Made by a program: the position numbers and the translations under genes
In this document: positions 1-6,512 of the stretch, piece by piece
Numbering within the stretch: position 1 is the first letter of the stretch
How the letters are laid out: the number at the start of each line of letters is the position of its first letter
Source: an uncultured Bacilli bacterium
GTDB taxonomy: Bacteria; Bacillota_I; Bacilli_A; RF39; UBA660
Assembly: GCA_934177545.1 (NCBI GenBank)
Contig: CAKPPI010000034.1
Location: forward strand, 1-9,143
Direction: 5' to 3'
DNA length: 9,143 nucleotides
The notes under the pieces: generated by a model
Databases searched by the model: none
What the model saw: only the letters and a program-made list of their open reading frames with translations
What the model was told of the DNA's origin: nothing

Positions 1-18
1 AAAAGTCTTAGTTTTCAT
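1..18 (-). CDS. 5' end of a leftward gene, clipped by the window edge
   Basis: Only six codons are visible, reading M-K-T-K-T-F from an ATG at 18-16 on the minus strand. The case for a real gene rests on the near-perfect Shine-Dalgarno sequence in front of it and on a plausible extended -10 promoter further upstream. The product cannot be identified from six residues. It is divergent from smc, so the smc neighbour on this side is not the co-oriented rnc gene that often precedes smc in Firmicutes. Confidence 0.72.
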
Positions 19-21
19 CAA

Positions 22-34
22 TCACCACCTCCTT
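22..34 (-). promoter_or_regulatory. Strong ribosome binding site of the clipped leftward gene
   Basis: On the minus strand this reads AAGGAGGTGGTGA. Its AAGGAGGTG core matches the anti-SD of 16S rRNA almost completely, and AAGGAGG ends nine bases before the ATG at 18-16. It is the strongest SD in the window, which suggests a well-translated gene. Confidence 0.85.
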
Positions 35-48
35 ATAAAATGTATAAG
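32..48 (-). promoter_or_regulatory. Small hairpin in the leader touching the ribosome binding site
   Basis: A perfect 6-bp inverted repeat (CTTATA, five-base loop, TATAAG) lies in the predicted leader of the leftward gene. Its last bases are the first bases of the SD sequence, so the folded form would hide part of the SD. A second small hairpin (GATGA, loop of three, TCATC) lies just upstream at 52-64. Both are short and A+T-rich, so a regulatory role is only a possibility. Confidence 0.3.
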
Positions 49-84
49 AAGGATGACACTCATCTATAAATGTTCCTGTTAAAA

Positions 85-113
85 ATAATAACATAGATAT
101 AGTAATTAACCAA
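85..113 (-). promoter_or_regulatory. Predicted promoter of the leftward gene
   Basis: On the minus strand TTGGTT (113-108) is followed by a 17-base spacer and TATTAT (90-85), with TGT directly before the -10. That makes it an extended -10 promoter with a weak -35. Transcription would start near position 78 and give a leader of about 60 bases, much longer than the leaders predicted for the rightward genes. Confidence 0.5.
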
Positions 114-170
114 TTAATATAAAGTTACTTTTTAATATTTTAGTATTTCCCATTTGCTTATCTAAATCAC

Positions 171-199
171 TTGTTAAATAATCAATTATTTGATAAAAT
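171..199 (+). promoter_or_regulatory. Predicted sigma-70-type promoter of smc
   Basis: TTGTTA (171-176), a 17-base spacer and TAAAAT (194-199), with TG at 191-192 forming an extended -10. The start site would be near 206, leaving a leader of about 20 bases. An AGGTG Shine-Dalgarno at 215-219 sits six bases before the smc ATG. No other feature is evident between 114 and 170. Confidence 0.65.
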
Positions 200-225
200 C
201 TTTATAGAAAATGTAGGTGTAAGAT

Positions 226-3174
226 ATGTACTTGAAAGAAATAATTGTAAATGGTTTTAAGTCATTTGCAGATAAAATAGATATAGTATTAAATGATGAA
301 ACAACATGTATTGTCGGACCAAATGGTAGTGGGAAAAGTAATATTGTAGATGCTGTTCGTTGGGTACTTGGAGAGCAGTCAGTGAAAACTTTAAGAGGTG
401 ATGGAGCAATGAGCGATGTCATCTTTGTTGGTAGTGCTTCACGAAAAATGAAAAATGTAGCATCTGTCGAATTAGTCTTTGATAATAATGATCACTATCT
501 AACCGTTCCATATACAGAAGTATCAATCAAAAGACGTGTATTTAGAAGTGGCGAGAATGAATACTTTTTAAATAACCAAAAGTGTCGTCTAAAAGATATC
601 TTAAACTTATTCCTAGATAGTGGTATTGGAAAAGAATCATTTAATATAATTGGTCAGGGTGAAGTTCAAAAGATTTTAAGTGAAAGTAAGGATGAAAGGC
701 GACTTATTTTTGAAGAAGCAGCTAGTATTTTAAAATACAAAAAAAGAAAAGAAGAAGCTTTAAGAAAACTAGATCGTACCCATGAAGCTTTAGATAGAGT
801 ACAAGATATAATCAACGAGTTAGAATTACAAGTAACTCCACTAAAAAGACAAAGTGAAGAAGCTAAGAAATATCTTGAATATAAGAAAAAACTAGAGTCA
901 CTTGAAATAGCACTTCTTGCTTATGATATATATCATTTAACAGAAGAAGAAAAATTAAAAACAGCTGAGAAGAAAAAATTAGATGACGAAGTATTAATTG
1001 CTTTGAAAGAAGAAAATGTAAGAGATAGTAAAATATTAAAATATAAACAAGAAGAAGATGAACTGCAAAAAGAAATAACCTTTGTTCAAAATGAACTACT
1101 TAAAACAGCTGAAGAGGTAGTAAGACAAGAAAGTAGCTTAGAATTATTTAAATTAGAACGACGTAAGAAAGAAGAAGGATCAACTGATGAAGAGTTAAGA
1201 ATCTTGTTAACAGAACAATCTAAAGATAAGAAAGAATTATCACTACTTGCTACAGAACTAGAAGAATTAAATGAAACACTTAAAACAAAAGAAGAAGAGG
1301 TAAATACTAAAAAGAAAGAATTAGACTCTACTAAGATGGCTAAGAAAAATTATTTAAGTGAATATAGTAAAATAGATCAAGATCAATTAAGTTATAAGCA
1401 TAAGATAGACTTTTTAGTAAATGAAGAAGAGAAAGGCTCTAACTTACCAGAAGTGATTCGCTACCTTTTAAAAGAAGAATCTCTAAAAGGTATTTATAAT
1501 ACGATTGGTAATGTAGTTACAATTGATGATATTTATGCTAAAGCTTTAGATACTTCCATTGCTGCTAGTAAAAACTTTGTCTTAGTAAAAGATGATATCT
1601 GTGCTAAAGAAGCAATTCGTAATATTAAGAATAAAAAGAAAGGAAGAGCAACTTTCTTCCCTTTAAATATTATTAAACCAAGATATATTCCACAAGATAT
1701 TAAAAATAGTCTAGAAAGAATAGATGGCTATTATGGTATTTTAGCAGATAAAATTAAAACAGAAGACATGTATAAAGATGTAATTTATAACCAGTTTGGT
1801 CTAGTATTACTAGCTAAAGATATGGATAGTGCCTTAGTAATTGCAAAACAGACTATGAATAAATATAAAATAGTTACTCTAGATGGTGATGTCATAAACA
1901 CAGGTGGTTCTATGAGTGGTGGAACTTTTTATAAAGGAAGAAGTTCTGTTATGATAAGACAAGAAATAGAATCACTTAGAAGAACTTATCAAGCCCTTAC
2001 TAAATCAAGACAGAAAGTATTATTAGATATTAAAGAAAGTGAAGAAAAGATTACTACTATAGAAGATATCTATTATAAGTTAGATAAAGAGTTAGAAAAT
2101 ATTAAAATCACCATTACGGAAAAAGATAAAAAACATAAAGAATTGAGTGCTAACCTAGTAAGAAAAAATGAATCTATTAAAAGATTAGAAGCATCAACTG
2201 ATAGCTTTGATCAAAAAGAAAAAGAACTTATTGAAGAGTTTTATAGGAAAAGTACTTATAAGGAAAAACTAGAAAAGAAGAAAATGTTCTTAGATGATAA
2301 ATTAAAAACATTAAAGAGTAATCTAGCTAGTTTTGAAGATGAAGATACCTATGAAGGTAGAGTCTTAAAGAAAAAACAAGATACTATTAAAAACTTAGAA
2401 ATAGAATTATCAAGAATTGATGTTAAACTTAATAGTTATTTACAAACCTTAGCAGAAGAATATACAATGACCTATGAAAAAGCAAGAAAAGAGTATCAGT
2501 TAACAGAAGAGATAGAAGAGTCTAGAAAATTAGTTAATCAATATAAAATGATTATTAAAGACTTGGGTATGGTTAACTTACAAGCAATAGAAGAGTATGA
2601 TAGAGTTAAAACAAGGTATGAGTTTTTACTACATCAAAAAGAAGACTTAGAAAAAGCTGAAGCTACTTTATTTGAGATAATGGATGAACTTGATCAAGTA
2701 ATGAAAGATGAGTTTCTAAAGACTTTTAATGAGATTAAAGAAGAGTTTAAAGTAGTCTTTTCTAAGATGTTTCATGGTGGAAGTGCTGATTTAAAATTAA
2801 CTAATCCAGATGATTTATTAACTACTGGTATTGAGATAATAGCATCACCTCCAGGTAAGAAGTTATCAACTATTCAGTTGTTATCAGGAGGTGAGAAGAC
2901 CCTAACTGCTATTAGTTTACTATTTGCTATATTAAACATTAGAAAGTTACCATTCTGTATATTTGATGAAGTGGAAGCAGCCTTAGATGAAGCTAATGTT
3001 TCTCAGTTTGGTAAGTATTTAGAACACTATAAAAATAAGACTCAATTTTTAATAATAACTCATAAGAAGAAGACTATGGAGTATGCTGATACTTTATATG
3101 GTATTACAATGCAAGAGTCTGGAGTTTCAAAGCTTGTTAGAGTGGAAATGGAAAATAAAGAGGAGATACTATAG
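226..3174 (+). CDS. smc: Chromosome segregation/condensation ATPase SMC (short-arm form)
   Basis: SMC is the ATPase of bacterial condensin. With ScpA and ScpB it forms rings that extrude DNA loops from origin-proximal ParB sites (family knowledge). The 982 residues show the full SMC layout: Walker A GPNGSGKSN at 31-39, Q-loop Q51, R57 in the arginine-finger position, a coiled-coil arm at about 165-405, and a hinge at about 422-570 ending in GGSMSGG (560-566). A returning coiled coil follows at about 575-800, then the ABC signature LSGGEKT (886-892) and Walker B with D914-E915, then the D-loop. Length is close to Mollicutes SMC/P115 proteins and about 200 residues below the roughly 1186 of Bacillus subtilis; the loss is in both arms, while head and hinge are intact. 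The ATG start follows an AGGTG SD and begins the canonical MYLKEI...GFKSFAD strand. The stop TAG directly abuts the next gene. Neither scpA/scpB, rnc nor ftsY lies in the window. Confidence 0.97.
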   Translation: MYLKEIIVNGFKSFADKIDIVLNDETTCIVGPNGSGKSNIVDAVRWVLGEQSVKTLRGDGAMSDVIFVGSASRKMKNVASVELVFDNNDHYLTVPYTEVSIKRRVFRSGENEYFLNNQKCRLKDILNLFLDSGIGKESFNIIGQGEVQKILSESKDERRLIFEEAASILKYKKRKEEALRKLDRTHEALDRVQDIINELELQVTPLKRQSEEAKKYLEYKKKLESLEIALLAYDIYHLTEEEKLKTAEKKKLDDEVLIALKEENVRDSKILKYKQEEDELQKEITFVQNELLKTAEEVVRQESSLELFKLERRKKEEGSTDEELRILLTEQSKDKKELSLLATELEELNETLKTKEEEVNTKKKELDSTKMAKKNYLSEYSKIDQDQLSYKHKIDFLVNEEEKGSNLPEVIRYLLKEESLKGIYNTIGNVVTIDDIYAKALDTSIAASKNFVLVKDDICAKEAIRNIKNKKKGRATFFPLNIIKPRYIPQDIKNSLERIDGYYGILADKIKTEDMYKDVIYNQFGLVLLAKDMDSALVIAKQTMNKYKIVTLDGDVINTGGSMSGGTFYKGRSSVMIRQEIESLRRTYQALTKSRQKVLLDIKESEEKITTIEDIYYKLDKELENIKITITEKDKKHKELSANLVRKNESIKRLEASTDSFDQKEKELIEEFYRKSTYKEKLEKKKMFLDDKLKTLKSNLASFEDEDTYEGRVLKKKQDTIKNLEIELSRIDVKLNSYLQTLAEEYTMTYEKARKEYQLTEEIEESRKLVNQYKMIIKDLGMVNLQAIEEYDRVKTRYEFLLHQKEDLEKAEATLFEIMDELDQVMKDEFLKTFNEIKEEFKVVFSKMFHGGSADLKLTNPDDLLTTGIEIIASPPGKKLSTIQLLSGGEKTLTAISLLFAILNIRKLPFCIFDEVEAALDEANVSQFGKYLEHYKNKTQFLIITHKKKTMEYADTLYGITMQESGVSKLVRVEMENKEEIL

Positions 3175-3177
3175 GTG
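3159..3177 (+). promoter_or_regulatory. Ribosome binding site and GTG start inside the smc end
   Basis: AGAGGAG (3159-3165) lies within the last smc codons, nine bases before a GTG start at 3175. The smc stop TAG occupies 3172-3174, so stop and start touch with no spacer. This arrangement predicts translational coupling of the membrane protein to smc. No promoter-like sequence is needed for the second gene. Confidence 0.75.
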
Positions 3178-4614
3178 AAAAGACTAAAAAATTATTCTCC
3201 TCCCAAAATAATAGGAATTCTTCTTCTTCTAATTCCTATTATTTTTTCTTTAGCTAAAAATATAAATCTAAATAATGATACTTACTTTATTATTAAAAGT
3301 GGTAACTATATTTTAAAGAATGGTATTTTATATATCGAGCCATTTACGATGCATCATAACTTTTCTTTTGTAATGCAACAGTGGTTGTCAGCTATTATCT
3401 TTGCAGTTATTTATAAAGTAGGTGGTAATCTAGGAATATCTATCTTTATAACTAGTTTATTTACAGTAATTATCTATCTATTTTATAAATTATGTTCTTA
3501 TGTAAGTGATAATAAATACTACTTATCCTTATTTTTAACACTATTATTTTCTCTTATAATGTTACCCCTTTTTATAACATCAAGACCACAAGTTATTTCC
3601 TTTGTAATCTATCTTTTATACTTTAATCTATTAGAACGATATGTAAAAACTAATAAGACTAAATACTTAATACCACTACCTTTCTTATCACTATTAGAGA
3701 TAAACTTGCATGGATCACTTTTCTTTATCTTGCCATGCTTTATCTTACCTTATATAGTAGAAGGAATCTTAAAAGAGTTTAGTTGTTTTACTAAAGATAA
3801 ATATAAAGTAGGACCACTGTTAGTTACCTTAATACTTGTTTTATTAACTGGATTTATTAATCCATATGGTACTGATATGTTAACTTATACTTATAAAGCC
3901 TTAAATAATCCTTACTTAAAATACTTTGTAACAGAAGTTAAATCACCATCTATTAAAGAAACATCAGGATTAATAGTTTATCTAACTATCTTTGCTATCC
4001 TAATCTGTTATTATTTTTCTAAGAGAAAGATAAAGACTCGTTATTTTCTTTTATATTTAGGTACTACTATTTTAACAGTTTGCTCTATTAGAAATTATTG
4101 TTACTTATTAATAGCAGGGCTATTTCCTTTGGCAGATTACTATAAAGATAGAGCAAGAAGTTATAAGAAAGTTAATCTTACTAAGATAGATAAACTTATG
4201 GTTATTATTGTAACTTGTTTTTACTTAATAATCATTTCTAATATAGTAGTAATAAAACCAGATAAACATCCACTAGAAAAAGTAGTTAATTATCTTGATA
4301 GTCATACTACTAAAGATGTTTTACTATATAATGATTTTAATGAAGGAAGTTACTTAGAATTTAATGGTTATAAAACTTATATAGATCCACGACCAGAAAT
4401 ATTTTTGAAAAGTATTAATAAGCAAGAAGATATCTTAAAAGAATACTATAACTTGCAAACAGGTAATTTAAAAATAAAAGACTTTTTAGCCAAATATAAA
4501 TTTACTTATCTAGTACTATCTGATAGTGATGTAATGTTCTATAAAGAAGAAGAGCTTATTGACTATAAATTAGTATACAGTGAGAAAAACTATAAAATTT
4601 ATATACGAAAATAA
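3175..4614 (+). CDS. Polytopic membrane protein of a GT-C-like (glycosyltransferase-fold) family, function unknown
   Basis: The protein has 479 residues with about ten hydrophobic segments (near 12-28, 70-84, 86-106, 115-135, 141-156, 166-198, 212-230, 264-281, 289-320, 340-360) and a soluble C-terminal domain of about 115 residues, probably outside the membrane. It carries a pattern I recognise from uncharacterised GT-C-like membrane proteins. There is a first loop with D35, a G-x-x-I-x-x-x-G stretch (43-50), PFT (56-58) and QQWL (68-71). SRPQ follows at 136-139, NLHG at 177-180, INPYG at 228-232 and VTEVKSP at 252-258. The C-terminal part has YNDFNEGSYL (385-394) then YIDPRPE (402-408), equivalent to the usual 'ND..GGYL...FIDGR' signature. 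GT-C enzymes move sugars from polyprenyl-phosphate carriers onto envelope acceptors; whether this one is catalytic is unknown. GTG start coupled to smc. A transport or purely structural role cannot be excluded. Confidence 0.8.
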   Translation: MKRLKNYSPPKIIGILLLLIPIIFSLAKNINLNNDTYFIIKSGNYILKNGILYIEPFTMHHNFSFVMQQWLSAIIFAVIYKVGGNLGISIFITSLFTVIIYLFYKLCSYVSDNKYYLSLFLTLLFSLIMLPLFITSRPQVISFVIYLLYFNLLERYVKTNKTKYLIPLPFLSLLEINLHGSLFFILPCFILPYIVEGILKEFSCFTKDKYKVGPLLVTLILVLLTGFINPYGTDMLTYTYKALNNPYLKYFVTEVKSPSIKETSGLIVYLTIFAILICYYFSKRKIKTRYFLLYLGTTILTVCSIRNYCYLLIAGLFPLADYYKDRARSYKKVNLTKIDKLMVIIVTCFYLIIISNIVVIKPDKHPLEKVVNYLDSHTTKDVLLYNDFNEGSYLEFNGYKTYIDPRPEIFLKSINKQEDILKEYYNLQTGNLKIKDFLAKYKFTYLVLSDSDVMFYKEEELIDYKLVYSEKNYKIYIRK

Positions 4615-4621
4615 TTTTTCT

Positions 4622-4630
4622 TGATATAAT
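4622..4630 (+). promoter_or_regulatory. Perfect extended -10 promoter before the phosphoesterase gene
   Basis: TGATATAAT combines a perfect TATAAT hexamer (4625-4630) with the TGN extension. No convincing -35 lies 17 bases upstream, which extended -10 promoters tolerate. The start site would be near 4636-4638. No terminator separates this point from the upstream smc operon, so the gene may also be reached by read-through. Confidence 0.65.
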
Positions 4631-4635
4631 TTAGT

Positions 4636-4641
4636 AAAGGA
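4636..4641 (+). promoter_or_regulatory. Ribosome binding site that favours the GTG start at 4652
   Basis: AAAGGA is the only SD-like sequence here. It ends one base before the in-frame ATG at 4643, too close for normal initiation, but ten bases before the in-frame GTG at 4652. The predicted transcript starts at about the same place, so the SD would lie at the extreme 5' end of the mRNA. Confidence 0.5.
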
Positions 4642-4651
4642 TATGGTTAAT

Positions 4652-5554
4652 GTGAAAAAAAGAAGCGAATTAAATAAAGATAAACAATTAGAAATAATTA
4701 AGGATGAAGAGAAAGAACAACAAGTAAAAATCATCAAAAGAATTGTTTTATTAATTATAATTATTCTAGTAGCTTCTTTTTTCTTTATTTTATATGTAAC
4801 AGAAATAGCTACTACTAAAATGATTGTTAAGGAAGAAAAAGTAGCAAGTAGTAAAATAACAAAATCATTTCATGGCTATAAAATAGTTAGTTTCTCAGAT
4901 TTACATAATGCTCGAGATGAGATGGTTAGTGAAACTGTTAAATTAATAAATAGGAGCAAACCAGACTTATTACTTTTTACCGGAGATTTATTAGATGGTA
5001 AAGAATTAACTACTGAAGAAAGAGAAAAGTTGATAAAAGAATTAAAAAAATTATCAGCTAGTAGTCTAAAATATGCTGTTTTAGGAGAAAATGATACTGA
5101 AGAGACTTCTCTTATTTTAAAAGATGTTGGTTTTACTATTTTAGATAATAGTTATGATTTAATATATCAAAAAGATGATGCTATTTTGTTAATGGGATTA
5201 AATAGTGATAATGAAAACTTAGATACATTATTAGGTTACTATAATAGTGAGTTGAAAAATGATAATATTTATTCTATTTTAATGATGCATAAACCTGATT
5301 CTATAGATGATGTTCTAACAAGACATAGTGTTGATCTTGCTTTTGCAGGACACTCTCACTTAGGAGAAGTAAGATTACCACTAATTGGTTCACTTACTAC
5401 AAGAAGTGGTGCTAAAAAATATAAGAATGGTTATTACAATATAAATAATACTAAATTCTATATTAGTAGTGGAGTAGGTATTAATGTGTATGACTTTAGA
5501 TTGTTTGATAGACCATCTATTAATTTAATTAGACTTAATCAAATTAATCCATAG
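4652..5554 (+). CDS. Membrane-anchored calcineurin-like metallophosphoesterase (YkuE/YaeI-like)
   Basis: Predicted two-metal phosphoesterase of 300 residues. A charged cytoplasmic N-terminus is followed by one membrane helix (about 31-48), so the enzyme domain probably faces outward. Counting from GTG 4652, the metal motifs are D83-L-H85, G111-D112-L-L-D115, G145-E146-N147-D148, H213 in MMHKPD, and G233-H234-S-H236 followed by a G-x-V-R-L-P stretch typical of the YkuE/YaeI branch. The third motif is odd: the family norm is GNH(D/E), where the Asn binds metal and the His helps protonate the leaving group, but here it is GEND. All other ligands are present, so the fold is secure but activity or metal choice may differ. 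YkuE-type proteins act at the cell wall or on membrane lipids; the substrate here is unknown. An in-frame ATG at 4643 would add three residues but has poor SD spacing. It lies in line with the upstream smc operon and has its own extended -10 promoter. Confidence 0.88.
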   Translation: MKKRSELNKDKQLEIIKDEEKEQQVKIIKRIVLLIIIILVASFFFILYVTEIATTKMIVKEEKVASSKITKSFHGYKIVSFSDLHNARDEMVSETVKLINRSKPDLLLFTGDLLDGKELTTEEREKLIKELKKLSASSLKYAVLGENDTEETSLILKDVGFTILDNSYDLIYQKDDAILLMGLNSDNENLDTLLGYYNSELKNDNIYSILMMHKPDSIDDVLTRHSVDLAFAGHSHLGEVRLPLIGSLTTRSGAKKYKNGYYNINNTKFYISSGVGINVYDFRLFDRPSINLIRLNQINP

Positions 5555-5557
5555 TTT

Positions 5558-5584
5558 TTAGTATAATTGTGATATACTAATCAC
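5558..5584 (+). promoter_or_regulatory. fic promoter overlapping an inverted repeat (candidate operator)
   Basis: TTAGTATA (5558-5565) and TATACTAA (5573-5580) form a perfect 8-bp inverted repeat around a seven-base centre. The right arm contains the likely -10, TATACT (5573-5578), preceded by TGA as an extended -10. A second, overlapping repeat pairs GTGAT (5569-5573) with ATCAC (5580-5584). No T-run follows, so it is not a typical terminator for the upstream gene. A repressor binding here would block fic transcription. The A+T richness makes chance palindromes fairly common, so the operator reading is tentative. Confidence 0.45.
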
Positions 5585-5607
5585 TAGCAAATGAGAGGGA
5601 TGATTCT

Positions 5608-6435
5608 ATGAAATTACCAAAATATACATATAAAGAAGTTATAGAGTACTGGCAAAAAAGGAAAATTGATAGTCCAGAAAAACTAAAAACAGTCTTAGAC
5701 AGTTTTAGTATTCTTTTTGCATATAATTCAGGGAAAATAGAAAACTCTGAAATTACATATCACGATACAAGAGAAATATTTGAAAATGGTAAAGTAATAA
5801 ATTTTACTGGTGATTTAAGAACTCTTTATGAGATTACTAATCAGAAGCATTGTTTTGAATTTTTAATAGATAAAATTATAGCTAAAGAACCAATAAGTGA
5901 AGAATTTATTAAAAAGATACATAAATTGCTTACAAAAGGAACTTATGATGAAAGAAGATACTTGGTTAATGATGAAAGACCAGGAGAATATAAAAAACAC
6001 GATTATGTTACGGGGAGAAATGAGGTTGGTTCATCTGCAGCGGACGTACAATTAGATATTCAAAATCTGGTGGAAGAAGTAACTAGTGTTTCAAAATCAG
6101 ATACAGAAAGTGTTATAAAGATAGCTAGCTATTTTCACAATGTTATAGAAGAAGTTCATCCTTTTGCTGATGGCAACGGAAGGTTAGGCAGAACCCTTAC
6201 TAATTATATTTTAATGATAAATAATCTTCCACCACTTATTGTTTATGATGAAGATAAGAAATATTACTATGCTGCTCTTGAGAAGTTTGATGAAGAAGAT
6301 GATTTGTCGCCAATGATTGAGTTCTTTAAGTATGAAATGGAAAAAACTTGGGAAAAATCTCTTGATAAAGAAAACGGTATAGTTAAAGAAAATAGTAAAT
6401 TAACCGATTATCTAGTTGAAAACGAAAATAGCTAG
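5608..6435 (+). CDS. fic: Class II Fic domain protein, predicted protein AMP-transferase with inhibitory helix
   Basis: Fic proteins usually transfer AMP from ATP to a hydroxyl side chain of a target protein. The 275 residues include the core motif H184-P-F-A-D188-G-N190-G-R192-L-G-R195, with catalytic His and the Asp/Asn/Arg that bind Mg-ATP all present. The stretch near R124-P-G-E-Y fits the flap region that docks the target. An N-terminal S41-G-K-I-E45-N46 matches the (S/T)xxxE(G/N) inhibitory motif of class II Fic proteins, in which the Glu blocks the ATP gamma-phosphate site until relieved. The protein is therefore probably self-inhibited, and no separate antitoxin gene is seen beside it. 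The C-terminal 80 residues carry no DNA-binding domain that I recognise. ATG 5608 follows GAGAGGG at 5593-5599. The gene has its own promoter and is the most accessory-looking gene here; its target cannot be read from sequence. Confidence 0.93.
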   Translation: MKLPKYTYKEVIEYWQKRKIDSPEKLKTVLDSFSILFAYNSGKIENSEITYHDTREIFENGKVINFTGDLRTLYEITNQKHCFEFLIDKIIAKEPISEEFIKKIHKLLTKGTYDERRYLVNDERPGEYKKHDYVTGRNEVGSSAADVQLDIQNLVEEVTSVSKSDTESVIKIASYFHNVIEEVHPFADGNGRLGRTLTNYILMINNLPPLIVYDEDKKYYYAALEKFDEEDDLSPMIEFFKYEMEKTWEKSLDKENGIVKENSKLTDYLVENENS

Positions 6436-6457
6436 TGATACAAAAAAATGGTTTCTA

Positions 6458-6481
6458 TGCATTGAATTTACATCAATTGCA
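6458..6481. repeat. Inverted repeat between the convergent fic and carboxypeptidase genes
   Basis: TGCATTGA (6458-6465) and TCAATTGCA (6473-6481) pair over eight bases with one bulged base around a seven-base loop. On the minus strand a run of seven T (complement of 6441-6447) follows about a dozen bases further on, so it could weakly help end the leftward transcript. The gap to the T-run makes it a poor match to a standard terminator. The rest of 6436-6512 shows no gene. Confidence 0.3.
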
Positions 6482-6512
6482 GATATTTCTAAGAATATAT
6501 AAATTTAGCTTG

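Noticed and set aside
186..422. Leftward 78-codon open frame overlapping the smc start
   Set aside because: It lies antisense to the conserved smc N-terminus including Walker A, has no SD, and would begin inside smc. It is a shadow frame.
226..3174. SMC as a truncated or broken gene because it is short
   Set aside because: Both ATPase halves and the hinge are complete, with all motifs in frame; only the coiled-coil arms are shorter, as in Mollicutes.
5554..5607. Terminator after the phosphoesterase gene
   Set aside because: The 8-bp inverted repeat is A+T-rich and has no following T-run, and it contains the fic -10. A promoter/operator reading fits better.
5608..6435. Fic as half of a toxin-antitoxin pair
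   Set aside because: No small open frame lies next to it, and the inhibitory motif is inside the Fic protein itself, which is the class II arrangement.
6436..6512. Possible small gene between fic and the carboxypeptidase
   Set aside because: The only ATG starts run into stops within a few codons and lack an SD.
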